64,000 nt of DNA from Paratrimastix pyriformis (GCA_027972325.1 JAPMOS010000053.1:124001-188000); one strand, 5' to 3'; counted from the stretch's first letter, positions 34,426 through 46,571 are shown. Translations and numbers: made by a program. The notes: a model not told the origin generated them from the sequence alone.

Positions 34426-36829
34426 CAGAGAGAGAGATAGCGTGTTCAACCTCAACGGCACGCAGACTAAGTTGAAATTCAAACTCAAATTATTACATTC
34501 AAGTCTGGCACTCTCCTGAGTCCTCGCATGCCACACGCGTCCACTAAGCGTGCGAATCGCAGATCCGCATTGACTCCCTCGAATTCTGTGGGAGCGCTCG
34601 GTGGAGATAGTCAATGGTCACTGACTTCCTGGTTCTTCGTCGTGCTCTTTGCGGGTCTCGTTTGTTCTCGCCTCCGTCACTCCTGATCGACGGCAATAGG
34701 ACTTCGTTGCTCCGATCGCTTCGACCGGGCAAGATGGAGCTGGTGATGGTGTCGTCGGGGTGGTGCGTCGTGTGCGCGATCCGTCCGCCGCTCTCTAGGC
34801 GGCGCGACCTGGGGGGGCGCAGCTCCCCGCTCTCGCCGGTCTGCCGTCGGTCTTCCGCCTGCCGCCGCTCATGGTTGCCGCGCACCTCATGCCGAACAGG
34901 GCGAGCATGCTCTCCACCAGCTGCGTCCCGATGCGCCGGCAGAGGCTTTGCACATCCAGCTTGGCCTTGCCCCTCGACTCCAGGCGCTTTTCCTGGCCTC
35001 CGCATTCTCCGGCGGCCGTGGCTCTCTGCCCTTCCTCTGCGGCGCTCCCAGCGGGCTCAGTGACAGCTCGAGGAGCTCCTGGTACGTCAGGCGCGGCACA
35101 ATGCCTGTGCTCCCGAAGAGGAGGATGCGGTACCGGCACGCTCGCCCGCTCCTGGCGATGGCCTCACAGAGGGCCCGTACTTCGCGCTTTTGGCCTGGAA
35201 CGCCTCCTCAAAGTTCGAGGTGACCTGGATCTCCAGGACCTCCATCCCGCCGTCCGGCCGTTCCAGGACGATGTCCGGGTGCTGGTCCCTGGCCTCCGGC
35301 ACCGCGGCGAGGACCTCTTCCGGGAAGGCTGCCTGCTTGTTGGTTCTGGCCACCCCGTGGTATCCGAACTTGTGCGGGACCCTCTGGGCCAGGAATCTGA
35401 AGACCCGGTCCGTGATGGCGTCACTCCTCTTGACGTAGTAGTCTCCGAACTTCCTGCCGCATCCTCCCAGCAGGTGGCTCTGCGTCTCGGGGCCCTGCAT
35501 CCAAAGGGGCACCAGCAGTCCCCTCCGCCGCCGAACCGGGCCGACACGGCCTTCACGCCCGGGAAGGCGTGGAAAACCCGAAGCAGATGTTCCGGAGCTG
35601 CTGGACCGGGCGCGTGATCTTGCCAGCCCAGCCCGACGAGAGCTTCCCCTCCAGGGGGTCCAGGGTGTGCCACCACCCCGTGGGCGCCTTCAGCCATTCC
35701 TCCGTGATGTCCTCCTCGTTCCACCATTCGGCGGTCCGCTTGGCCGCCGCCTCGCCTCAGCAGCCTGTAGCAGAATGGCAGGTCCCCTGCGGGCGGCCCG
35801 CTCGCCCTCGGTCCCACCGGGGTCTCCGCCTCGACGGTGATCATCTGGAGCGCGACCTGCAGGCCCGTGGTGGGTGTCCGGTCCAAGAAGCCGAGCGGCA
35901 TGGGCGGCTTCCCCTCGCCGCCTCCGCCGCTGCTCTGGCCTGTCGATCGACCCACTGGTTCGCCGGCAACCGGGGCGCCGGGAGCGCCACCTCGTCGAGG
36001 TGGGCCGGGCAGTAGCGCAGCACCAGCCGGGGATACTTCAGCAGCTCTCGCCTGATCTCGCCAACCACGTCCCGGTAGCGCTCCACGCGGGCCACGCCCG
36101 CAATGGCCACCAGGGTGTACTGCGAATCGCTGAGGAGGATGTAGTTCGCCCGCCGGTCTGCCTGCTCCTCCTCCAGAAGTTTCAGGGCCATGCTCACCCC
36201 CATCAGTTCCGCCAGGCCGTTCGATCCGCAACCCGGGAGGCCCAACGCCGCGCCGAGGGTCGACCCCCGCCCGTCCCTCGGGGGTAGGCCGACTATCAGC
36301 GCCGCTGCACCGCCATCCTGCCTGGCCGCGCTGCGTACCATCGACCCGTCCGTCCAGACCAGCACCGCGTCGGCTGGTGCCTGTCCGAGGTACTCCATCA
36401 GGTCTGCCGCCTCGAGGGCCCGCTTGACCTCCGGAGTCATGCCGCTGGGCCTCTTGGGGGAGAACAGCTTATGAGCGTGGACCCGGCGGTATTCCAACAG
36501 CATCTTCTCCCCTCCTCCACGCTTGAAGGCGAAGCGTCGCTCGATGCCGGCGTGGCGTACCCACCCCCAGAGTCCGTCCGCTGCCGCCCGACGCTCCTCG
36601 TAGCAGGCCCAGGCCCTCTGGGAGATCTCTTGCCCCTCGTGGGCCAGGAGCCGGGCCGCAAAGGCGAGGCGATCTCTCTCGTAGGCCGCCTTCAGCCCCC
36701 GCAGGCCCAGCCCGCGCTTTCGGATGGGCTCGAAGAAGAAGCGATGCGGGATGCCCGGGAGCTCCTTGCCTCGCTCGTTCCGCAGCCAGGCCACGCACCT
36801 GTGCGAAAGTAGGGGCCCGCCCGGACTGG
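34426..36829 (-). mobile_element. 5'-truncated LINE, family B, copy 1
   Basis: Minus-strand element with its 3' end at the AGAGAGAG run near 34426, complement of a (CT)n tail. It is cut at 36829 where the DIRS element begins. The last 0.67 kb matches 46572-47248 in inverted orientation at well over 90 percent by eye, and both copies end in a CT tail. Such simple-repeat tails and 5' truncation are usual for LINEs. The coding part is described separately. Confidence 0.75.
34795..36829 (-). pseudogene. LINE B reverse transcriptase C-terminus, RNase H, CCHC finger and R2-type endonuclease
   Basis: Read leftwards: an RT thumb region (FFFEPIRKRGLGLRGL) near 36.7 kb; an RNase H domain about 36.4-35.95 kb (VLVWTDGSMVRSA, NGLAELMGVSMAL, LLSDSQYTLVAI, PANQWVDRQAR) with Asp, Glu, Asp and Asp in expected places; an R2-style C-x3-C-x7-H-x4-C finger near 35.5 kb; and a restriction-like endonuclease core near 35.25 kb (HPDIVLERPDGG, MEVLEIQVTSNF). 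The copy is not intact. The reading frame changes near the finger, where its Cys pair and its His/Cys fall in different frames. Near 35.0 kb one A is missing relative to copy 2. The RT catalytic part is absent. RNase H beside an R2-type endonuclease is an unusual mix. Confidence 0.7.
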
Positions 36830-36874
36830 AAACCCTTCAAGTTTTCGGGTTTCTAAATAAGGGCTATCCATCAC

Positions 36875-37009
36875 TCTCTCCCTCAAAGGACGAAACCATT
36901 GGAGTCACGACGCGTGTTCAGGATTCCACTCAAACATTTAAAGAATAAACAGAAAGTTTAATAATATCCCCGTGGGTTACTATCCTCAGCTCGCGCTCTT
37001 TTTGACGCG
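36875..37009. repeat. Left inverted terminal repeat of the DIRS element
   Basis: Contains CCTCAAAGGACGAAACCATT, GTCACGACGCGTGTTCAGG and CCCGTGGGTTACTATCCTCA, all found as complements at 42075-42210. About 45 bp of further end sequence (36830-36874) is matched only in the internal complementary region. Confidence 0.85.
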
Positions 37010-40000
37010 GAAAAGGTGAAAGAAAAGTCTGTTAGGATGTCCATTCGTTCTTCTGCCGCTGCTGCTGCTGCTGGCCTGGCCGTCAAGTCAAGAAAGGCCA
37101 TTGTCAAGAGTAAGTCTTTTGCGGTGCGATCGGGGCCGGAAGAAGCCCACGCACCTTCAAGTGATGCAATGCATGCCGGACCTTCGTCTCAAGATTGTCC
37201 CGAGCCTTCAGGCTCTGAATCCGTCCGAGTTCCCGGAACTCCTTCCGGGGTTTCCGGGACTCCGCGGAACCGAAAACGCTGTTCCGGGCCTTCAGGCCCT
37301 AGTGCTGGAGCTGAATGCTCCGTTCAAGCATACACGGTCGAAGATTCTGACGCACCCGTTACGGCCTCGCCTTCTTCGACTTTTGCTGAGGGTTCTCGGC
37401 CTGTTTCAGGCCAACCCTCGGACAGCCCTTCTTCAAGCTCATTATCATCATCGACGGCCCCATCTGGGGCATTGGTCTCCGGACCCTCTGGTCCTTCTTC
37501 GCCTACTTTATCCGACCCCACAAGTCTTCCGGAAACGGAAAACGGGGCCATTGAAGAAATGTTTGGCGATGATCAGGCCGACGAACCGACGGCTGAACAA
37601 GAAGCAGGTCTGTGTTCTCGTGCACAAACCACTTTTTCACTGGTTGAAACAAACGGCGCCCGCTCACCTCTCGCTCGCTCAGCCTCTTTAGGCGAGGAGC
37701 AGATGGATTGTTCCGATGAGCCGGGGCAGCTGGGGGCGGCAAACTCGAAAGCTGCGCGTCGGGAGACGGCAGTGAACTTGTTCGCCGACGACTCTCAAGT
37801 CGGGCCTGTTCCGGCCGTCTTGAGGTCGTACACCCAAGGAGGACGCGCGGTGGTAACACACACCCCACCGTCCATGGCCCGCCTCCGGGAGATTTTCCGG
37901 AAATACAGTCGTAATTCGTACGATGTGGCGGGCCCCTTGGTTGAGCCCCCCAAGGAGTACATGGTCGCCTCCTTCATTAAGGAGGGACCATTTGGCTCCT
38001 TGGAGGTGGGGAAAGCACTCGTGGAGTTTTGGCGGTTTGCCATGCTCACTCGGAGGTGCTGCCTCGCTGCGGCCACGGAGCTCGAGGAAAAGGAGCCCTC
38101 ACCTGAGGTGCTCCGCGCCTCTCTCCAAGACGCGGTGGCGAGTAGCGAAATGCTGCTCTCCCGCATCGAGGGGATCCGTAAGCAACGCATCGGGATGGCC
38201 GTCAAGGCATCCGAGCTGCTGGCGGCGACTCCGGCCTCCGCGCCCACTCAGGGGTCACTCTTCACTCGTGAGGAGCTCCTTGAGATGGAAGCGAGGGTTG
38301 GCCTGGCCTCCCAAGCCAAGGCGAAGACCTTGGGGGAGGTCGCCCGGAAGAAGGACGAGCCTCGGGCCCCATCTTCCTCCACACGAGGGCGCAGCCGCTC
38401 ACGGAAACAGCTGGCCCCCTGGAAACGACAGGCAGGATCGAGGAACGCGGCCGGGAGTAAACACCCCGCCCCCTCCCCCTCTTCTGCTGCGGGTTCCAAC
38501 AAGAAGTCTCGCTCGTACGTCCCAGTAGAGCGGGGGGTTGGAGCAAGGGTTGGACAGTCGGATTGTCATGACAAACCGTTGTCGCCCCCGGTAAGCTTCT
38601 CCGGCTCTCGCCGCCTCCCCGACTGTCCGTCAGCGGGGGAGCACCGCTCCCCCGGCTGCTCGGCAGCAGGGAAGTAGCGAGAGCAGCTGCTTTTTTCGCA
38701 TGCGCGGAAAACGCGGAACAGAGAGATTACCCGGCAAAGTTGCGACGGCGCTTGTCGGCCTGGGAGAACCTTTCGTCCCCATCACGCAGGTTCGCGGTGA
38801 ACCTGCTGAGGGACGGGTTCAGGGTCAAAGGGGACCTCTCTGCGGTCACCGACCTTCCCCAGCGCGAGTTTCGCCTGCCCCAGGAGGCAGTGGAAGCGAT
38901 CGACAAGGAGGTCGCAGAATTGCTGCGTGTCGGTGCGGCCATCGAAACCCACCAGCAGCAGGGACTGGTGCTCCAGCACCTCTTCACGGTCCCGAAGCCC
39001 GACGGGGGTCTTCGTCCAATCCTGGACTGTCGGCCCTCGAATGTGGCCAAACCACCCCATTTCAAGATGGAAGGGGTCGGCGACCTTCGGAATGTCCTGA
39101 GAAGTCAGGACTACATGATAAAGCTCGACCTCCGGAAAGCGTACTGGCATGTGCCGGTCGCTTCCGAGTCGCAGCCGAAGCTGTCGTTTGCCTGGCGGGG
39201 CAAGATATACCTCTGCAGGGCAATGCCCTTCGGGGCAAACCTGGCACCCTTCGTGTTTACGAAGATGATGCGCCCGGTCGTCGAGGAGCTCCGGGCAGCG
39301 GGCATCCGCTGCCTGATCTACCTCGACGATCTGCTGTGCATGGCAGCCAGCAGAGAGGAGGCAGCTCAGATTGCCCTCAGGGTGTGCATTCTGATGACAA
39401 GCCTCGGGCTCACAGTGAACACAGAGAAGTCCGTGTTCGAGCCCACGCAGAGGATCGTCTTTCTGGGGTTTCAGATCGACAGTCGATCCATGCGAATTTC
39501 CCTTCCGCCGGAGAAGGCCGTGGCCATCCGGGAAAGCATTGCCCAGTTCCTGGGCCTGAGCCACACCAAGACCCGGCCATTCGCCAGTCTTGTCGGACAG
39601 CTCGTGTCGTGTCGCCCGGCTCTCGAGCCGGGGCACCTTCACCTGTTCTTCCTCAACCGCTGCAAAGCGCGTGCGGTTCGAGCGGGCGGGTGGATGGGGA
39701 ACACGTTCCTGTCGGCGCAAGCGCAACAGGAACTGCTCTGGTGGCACGAACACATTCTCCAAAACGGTTGCACCTTGACGCTGCCTCACCCAGTCTGCAC
39801 AATCCAGACGGATGCGAGCAACAGCGGCTGGGGGGCGACCTGGAGCGATGGAACCCAGACACGTCCCTTGGAGGCGTGCGGGTTCTGGAGGGGGACGTCT
39901 CCGGGGCAGAAGGGCCCGACCGAGACAGACCGCCATATAAACTGGCGGGAACTCTCCGCCTTGCTCTTGGCCTTGAGATCCTTTGCGGATCGGGTCAGGG

Positions 40001-41700
40001 GCAAGACAGTGAGGTGGCAGTGCGACAACACAGTCGCGGTGTGCTGTGTGCGGAAGTGGAACACCTCTGCGCCAGCCCTCCTTGCACTTCTCCTCGAATT
40101 GTGGAAGTTGAAGGAAGAACTCCAAATTCGGCTGGTTCCCGAGCACATTGCGGGGGAAACCAACATCAGAGCAGATGCTCTGAGTCGGCGGACGGACAGC
40201 TCCGACTGGAAGCTGACCCTCCCTCTTCCGACAGGTCTGCCTGCGACTGGATTTCCAGCCCCAGGTGGACGCCTTCGCGACGCTGGCCAACAGCCAGCTC
40301 GCCAGGTATTGGAGTCTCCGCCCGGACCCCGGAGCGGAGGCCCAAGATGCCTTTGCCCAGGACTGGGCCAAGGTGCGGGTGTACGGGAATCCCCCGTTCA
40401 ACCAGATCGGCAAAGTCCTGAGGCATGTCATCCGCCAACGGGTGACTGCCCTGTTGATTGTGCCAGTCTGGCGCTCGGCCCCGTGGTGGCAGATGCTCCT
40501 GAACCTGCTTGTCAGGGCCCCGCTGGTTCTCCCCAACACGGTGGAGACTTTCCTGCCCGGACTGGGCGGGAACAGTCAGGGGATCGGCCTCACTCACTGG
40601 AGTGCGTGGGCGGTCCTGGTCTCGGGTCATCCGCTGAAGAAGCGGACAGCCCATCTGACACCGACAGTGTTGTCGTGGAGGTAGAGGATCTGGAGGATCC
40701 CGAATTACTCGGAAAGCTCTATCCTCACCTTTGTCCGGTCTTCCTTCCCCGAGGGGTGGACGACCGCGCCCTTGCCTTGATGAAGAATGGTTGGTCCAAG
40801 TCCAGGACACAGGCCATCAAGACGGCATGGGATCGTTGGACCGACTGGTGCGGGAAGAAGGGGATGGACCCCTTTGAGGCAACGGATGTGCGCCTCACCA
40901 ACTTCCTGACCGAATGCTTCCATCGGTTCACTTACGGCCACGGCTGGTTCAAGAACACAGCCAGTGCCATTTCTACGAAGCTCTCCCTCCTGCTGGGAAA
41001 GAGCATCGGTGCGACCCCACTGGTGTCGGCATTCTTGCGGTCGGTCTCGAAGCTGCGGCCAGCGAAACCACGCTATGCTGAGACCTTCGACCCCGCCCCT
41101 TTGGGGAAGGTCCTTCGAAAGAAGGACAAGTCAGTAGGGTTCTTGCAGGGGAAGACTGCAACCCTGCTGTACTTGTCGGGACTCCGGGCCTGCGATATGG
41201 CAAGGGCCTCGGTGAAGCTGTCCCGTTTCGACGACACGAGCCACTCTGTCCAGCTCGTCGTCAAGACCAAGACATCCCATGGGCAATGGGTTGTCAAGAA
41301 AATCATGGGCATGCCAAAGAGCCCTGAGGTTTGTCCACACTGCTGTCTGCAGCAGTTGATCCGCGGACGCCCCAAGGGTGCGGCTGACAGTCCCTTTGTG
41401 AAGATCAAGGGACCGATTCATGGTGCCCTCACGGCGCAGTACCTTTCGAAAAGGGTTGCGGCCGTCATGAAGGAGGCTGGGATCCCAGCCTCCTTCAAGC
41501 CCCACTCCCTTCGTGGAGCGGGCGCCTCGAAGCTGCTCGAGCACAAGGTGCCGGAGGCAGTTGTCAGGCGGATGTTTGGTGGTCTGCGAGGTCTGAGACC
41601 CTCGATAGACACTACAACAGAGCCCCTCCTGCCTCGTTGGAGGATGTGCTCCCGGTGGATGAACCTGTCGGGGACCCACAGGATGAAGATCTTTGAAGTC

Positions 41701-41811
41701 TCAATGGTTTCGTCCTTTGAGGGAGAGTGATGGATAGCCCTTATTTAGAAACCCGAAAACTTGAAGGGTTTATCGGATAAGGGTATCCCTCTCTCCCTCA
41801 AAGGACGAAAT
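41701..41811. repeat. Internal complementary region of the DIRS element
   Basis: The first part (to about 41770) is the complement of the left end, including AGAAACCCGAAAACTTGAAG. The second part (about 41772-41811) is the complement of the right end, including CGGATAAGGGTATCCCTCTC. The junction gives the two outer limits used here. Confidence 0.85.
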
Positions 41812-42074
41812 ATCCCACCTACCCACCCAGACACTGGCGTGCGGCTCCCGGGTTCGGGACCCGCCTTGCCCTCGTTCTTTGAAGAAGCCCCAGGTCCACA
41901 AACGGCCCTGGGCAGGATAAAAGCGCAAAGGTCGCAGGGGGTTTTCTAGTTCCTCTTCCCCCCTAGCAAGCCGAAGCAAAGCGGCAGACCTGAGGAACAG
42001 TCCTGCCCTATGGGTTGCCCCGGGGGTCTTCATTGAGGGCAGGAGTAAACAGGGAGGTCTGATAACCTGGTTCT

Positions 42075-42210
42075 CGCGTCAAAAAGAGCGGGAGCTGAGG
42101 ATAGTAACCCACGGGGATATTATTAAACTTTCTGTTTATTCTTTAAATGTTTGAGTGGAATCCTGAACACGCGTCGTGACTCCAATGGTTTCGTCCTTTG
42201 AGGGAGAGGG
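42075..42210. repeat. Right inverted terminal repeat of the DIRS element
   Basis: Near-perfect inverted copy of 36875-37009, from CGCGTCAAAAAGAGCG to TTTCGTCCTTTGAGGGAGAG. Confidence 0.85.
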
Positions 42211-42225
42211 ATACCCTTATCCGAT

Positions 42226-43086
42226 TTACCGGCACGAGCCCCGACTCCCCGTGGAACCTTAAGCCAGGCTTTTCACCAGCCCGACCGACACCCGCTAGCC
42301 ATCTGTCACGCCGCTCAACTAAGCCCTCTCACGAGGGGAGCGCGACGGTCCGCCACACCATGTGGTTTCCCGTTATTTGAGGTGTCTTGCCTGGTCGCCA
42401 CCCATCTCATTTGGTGGCCGTTCTCAAACCAGACTAACCGGGCCACTCTTCTGACCCATCCGGTACCCTGTCGGCCGAAGCCGTCGGGCGGTTTTTGGAA
42501 CATTCCGGCTTTTGGTTGGCATTTTTTTCCCTGTTCGACAATTTCGCACCACACCGGGTTCGAACCAGGGTCCTTGGGACAGGAGACCTCCTCCTTCCCG
42601 CTCGACCACGCCGCCAACCCCATGCACCAGGTCTTCTTTTCAACTTCCGAAAGGAAGAGGGGATCAGACCACAAAAACACATGTCATTCCCCCCTTGAGG
42701 GGGGATTCCTGACCACCTCCGTTTGGAATTTTGTTTTTCGGATCTGGGGAAGGACATTTGTGACTGCTGATGATGCTTCAGTTTGATCCACACCACCCAC
42801 GGCGGCAACCCTGGCTGCATTTGTCCTGCGAGGACCTCCAGCCTGTGCAGCCCCTGCGGGTGTGTGGACCCCTTTGGCGCGGCACATGCAATGTGGTGAG
42901 CGCGTGAGCTCTCCACCATGACGGATTCCTTGTGGGTACGGTTTCCGTCGCCCCATCTCCTCACCCCTTCTCTGCTCAAGGACGTACTTTCAAGCGCCCT
43001 GGTCGAGCAGATTGCGGAGCTTCAAAACTCCAACCTCCCACCTTCTCTCGGTTTCTTTCAAAAGGGAAACCAGACCTACGTAGAGG
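42226..43086. other. Stretch between the DIRS element and LINE A, no host gene seen
   Basis: It holds a tRNA-like short repeat (next entry) and a small inverted C6/G6 hairpin near 42690. The part after about 42950 may be the 5' end of LINE A. No splice-like or coding pattern is convincing. Confidence 0.5.
42540..42628 (-). mobile_element. tRNA-like short element (SINE head or tRNA pseudogene)
   Basis: On the minus strand GGCGTGGTCGAGCGGGAAGG resembles a pol III A box and GGTTCGAACCCGG a B box, about 45 bp apart. No 7-bp acceptor stem forms, and one T-arm pair is mismatched, so it is not a working tRNA gene. A short body follows to about 42315. Only one copy is in the window, so SINE status is not proven. 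Confidence 0.4.
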
Positions 43087-46000
43087 GTGTCCCAACAACC
43101 CGGAACAGAACGCTTTTCGGTTCTATCGACTAGCAGCAATTCAAATTCGAAGCTGTCTTCAGACTCCCCCCCAGCGAAAGTGAGCTCTGCGGAGCCCGCT
43201 GACGCTGGACCCATCCTGCAGCAAAACCCACCTCCTCCTCAAGCTCCGACGTCGTCGCCTCCCCAGGCGATGCCTGATGGATCTTCGAACCAACCCCTCG
43301 CCACCCCTCGCCCGCTTTTTTCTGTGGTCAATTTGGTCAACTCTCCGTCGTCTCCGCGCCCCTCCCTGCACAGCAAACACCCTCGTCCCCCCCCGGGACC
43401 CAACTCCCCCGAAGCACGTGCCCCACCGCCCCCTCCCCGCCGTTCGTCTCCTGTGCCCTCGTCTCCTGCTCCTTCAGTCGCCGGCTCGCCGGTGCCTGCT
43501 CCAGTCGCCGATGCCTCGCCGGTTCCTGCCGGGGGGGCCTCCAAGCCAGCCGTTCACCAACCAATGGGCCCGGTGGTCTCGGCTCCCACTCCCAACCTCC
43601 CCTTCCGCTCCCGGCCCCCCAGGGGGCAGTTCCGGCCCCTCCGGGGCTGCTTCCCATCCCTGCCCCAGCCAAAGGGCAGTCAGGCCCGGCCAAGCCTGCC
43701 GCTGCCACCCAGCGTCCCTCCCGATTCCACATCAACCCCCCCACTCCCCCGCCCCCATCGGCCAACACCTTCGTTCCAACGACGCTTGCTCCTGGTTGCA
43801 TTGCCCCCTTCACCGAGCGCTTCTATGTCCGCCTCGAGTCCCTCGTCGTCCTCTTGCGGGCGGAGAAGCCGGACGTGGACAAGGTGGCGGAGGCAACGCA
43901 GCACATGATGGCTTCTTCGGTGGACACCGTCGGCGTCCGGAGGCGCGAGCTCGCGCGGCACCAGGCGAGGTTCGCGGTTCCGGCAGCCGAGGCCCTGCTG
44001 GCCCTGGGGAGGCCCGCGGACGCCGTCAGATGCATGAAGGCCGCGGACCTTCCGAGCCTCTCGGCTGAGGAGCAGCTCGACGCTCTACGGCGCCTCCACC
44101 ACCCGAAGCCGCTCGCCGTGCCCCCTGAGGTGCTCAGCCAGTACTTCACGGACTCCCGGCCCGCTGATGCCGAGTGCCCCAACTTCAGCGAGCGTGGGGT
44201 GCGCCGGGGCCTGTACGCCTTCAAGCGTGGGTCGGCCGGTGGCCCTTCCGGGCTGGCGCCTGACCACATCCGCGCTGCTGTCAAGCGCGAGCCCGGGATC
44301 GGCGGGTTGCTGACCGAGCTCCTCAACGCCTGGCTGGCCCTGAGCTCCCTCCCCAAGATGCTGGCCATGGCCAGACTGGTGGCGATGCCGAAACCGCGGG
44401 GCGGCGTGCGACCCGTGGCGGTCGGCGAAGTCCTGGTCCGGCTTCTCCTCAAGTTGGTGGTGCAGCACTACTACAAGACGACCCGCGGGCGCCTGTCCCC
44501 GCTCCAGTTTGGAGTGGGTGTTCGCGAGGGCTGCGCCACTATGGCAACGCTGGCCGCGTCGATCGCCGAGGCCTGCGCAGCCGGGGGGCCGGCCTACCCG
44601 TTCGTCTTCGTGTCTCTCGACCTGTCCAACGCCTTCCAAGCGCCCAGCCGGGCGGCCATGACCGCGGCGGCCAAGCACATTGGGTGGGGTCCGGCCCCCA
44701 TCCGGGTCCTGGAGCAGCTCTACGCGGACGAGTTGCTCTTCTCGGGATCTTCGCGAGTGCCCAACGCCCGGGGCCTGAGGCAGGGGTGCCCTTGCAGCCC
44801 TCCTCTGTTTGCCTCGCTGCTGGACCCCGCGATCCGGAGAGCGGAAGCGGCCCCGGACGAGGCCTTCCCTCGCGTGGTCCTCCCTGGCAGTCCGGCCACG
44901 TCCGTGCCACGGTTGTTCTCGTACTTCGATGATATCCTCCTCATGGCCCGCGACCCTGTCAGCGCCCAGCGGCTCCTCAATCACTTCGTCGACTCGATTG
45001 CGCCGCTGGGGTTCACCCTGAACCCCGCCAAGTGCTGGGTCATGGCCTCGGACCCTCACGTGGCGATCCAGTTCGGGGGGGCTCAGCTCCCGACCAAGTC
45101 GCTGGCCGAGGGGGGGGGACCTCCTCGGGGTGCCCTTCGGCTCCGAGGCCCATGTGGCGGGCTGGGTTCGGGCGAAGGTGGAGGCCGCCCTGGCGCTCGC
45201 ACGGAAGCTGTTCAAGCTGCAGGCCCAGAGCTTCGTCTTGCTGGTGAGGATGTGCGTCATTCCAAAGCTGGTCTACCTGCTGCGGACGACAACCCCTTCG
45301 CCAGCCCGGGACGAGGCCCTCCGCCACTTCGACGACGCCCTCCACGCCATGGTTCTCGAGCGGCTGGGGGTCAAGGACCTGCCCTGTGACATCCTCCCGC
45401 TCCCCCTGGAGGCCGGTGGGCTGGGGCTCCCGCGTCTCCTCGACTTGTCGCCATGCGCGCAGGTTGGGGGGCTCATTGGGATCTTCGGTGTCGCCGAACA
45501 ACTCTCGACTCCCGGTGTCTCCTCGATCGCCACCCTTCTGTCAACGCTCGCTCGGCTCGACGGGCCGGCCTTCCTCAAGAGCTCCCTCCAAACCGCTTTG
45601 GCGTCCTTCCACATCACGTGGGAGGGCCGCCAACAACCGTGCGCGGCAACGCGTTTCTACCGCGGCAAGGAGGGGGCCCGAGTGGGGGGTCAGGTCCAGC
45701 ATGCCCTGTGGGTGGAGAAGCAGGGGGCGGCGACCGCCGAGGCCGCTGCGCGGGTCGATGCCGGCTCGGCCGAAGGGAAGATGAGGCGCTCGGCCAGCAA
45801 CCCAGCCACAGCTGCCCTACTGGCCTCGTACCCGTCGGCCCTTCTGCGGATGTCGGACGTGGTCTTCGCGGGGCTGGTCCGGAGGCTGGCGGGGGGTCCT
45901 GCGATGCCGGGTGTGCGTGGCATCTTCAGTTCGTGGGGCAGATGGGGCCTCAGGCGGAGCGCTTCCTGGAGATGATCGAGGAGGTGCACCGCAAGGCCGA

Positions 46001-46571
46001 GCGCTCGTTCAGCAAGTCGTTCTGGCGCGCCCGCATCGCAGCGGCGCTGGCCCGCTGGAGCACTGCCATGGAGATGGGATGGGCCCGCGAGGCGACGCGC
46101 CTGCACAAGAGCCTGGGACTGTCCTGCATCAACGTGGCCGAGGACGAGGACGCAGTGGCCCGAGACCCCAACGCGGTGGACGGGTAAAGAGCGAGTTTTC
46201 TCTTCGATTTTGAAGTTTTCCTCTCTCTCCGGCGTTTGTTCCTATTCCCCGGGCCAACACGTTTATCATCGCGCGGGGAAGGTCGCAACTTCCTGTGAGC
46301 CTAGCTTTGGGCCGCATGCGGGCTGCCTGGGATTATCACCGGGCTGCTTGGACCTCAGGTGGCTTGTCGATGGACTGCCCTCAGTCAGAGCGGTATCGAC
46401 ATCGGGGTCTCTGCGGAAGCGGAGGCTTCGAGGCCGTGAGAAAGGGAGGCACCGCGTGAGGCTGGAAACAGAGCAACGAAAACTCCCTGTACTGCCGATT
46501 GGCGAGGAAAACGGTCCTGAAAGCGCACGGAGTCATCCGAGCAGTTGCAGATGGTAAGACTGCAGTTCTTT
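42950..46571 (+). mobile_element. Non-LTR retrotransposon (LINE A)
   Basis: Reverse transcriptase-bearing element in plus orientation. The left limit is uncertain. On the right, the coding part ends at 46187 and is followed by about 380 bp without coding sense, up to where the LINE B fragment starts at 46572. No poly-A or simple tail was found at 46571, so the true 3' end may lie earlier. Confidence 0.6.
43087..46187 (+). pseudogene. LINE A protein: Pro-rich N-terminus plus reverse transcriptase
   Basis: A Pro/Ser-rich N-terminus (about 43.1-43.75 kb) leads into an RT: GGPSGLAPDHIR near 44.25 kb, VAMPKPRGGVRPVAVGEVLV near 44.4 kb, FVSLDLSNAFQ near 44.62 kb, RGLRQGCPCSPPLFA near 44.78 kb, YFDDILLMA near 44.93 kb and FTLNPAKCWVM near 45.03 kb. 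The YFDD box and finger/palm order fit non-LTR RTs. After it, thumb and helical regions run to the TAA at 46185. The frame changes at least three times: once in the Pro-rich part, once at a run of nine G near 45113 and once near 45950. This copy is therefore decayed, largely at homopolymers. No endonuclease (APE or restriction-like) or RNase H is seen. Confidence 0.75.

Larger units (their letters stand above)
36830..42225 (+). mobile_element. DIRS-type retrotransposon with tyrosine recombinase, 5.4 kb
   Basis: The ends are inverted repeats (about 36875-37009 and 42075-42210). An internal region at 41701-41811 is complementary to the left end followed by the right end, the arrangement DIRS elements use to rebuild their termini through circles. 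Parts: a gag-like Ser/Pro-rich ORF about 37.0-38.7 kb; reverse transcriptase about 38.9-39.5 kb (LIYLDDLLCMA); RNase H about 39.8-40.2 kb (IQTDASNSGWGATW); a domain about 40.25-40.65 kb common in DIRS pol (VDAFATLANSQLARYW); and a tyrosine recombinase about 40.75-41.65 kb (LLYLSGLRACDMARA, KPHSLRGAGASKL). There are no LTRs. It appears mostly whole with a small number of breaks. It truncates or abuts LINE B copy 1. The good match between ends and internal region suggests a fairly recent insertion. Confidence 0.85.

Noticed and set aside
42540-42628. A functional tRNA gene
   Set aside because: A and B boxes are present but no acceptor stem can be formed and the T stem has a mismatch. It was kept only as a tRNA-like element.
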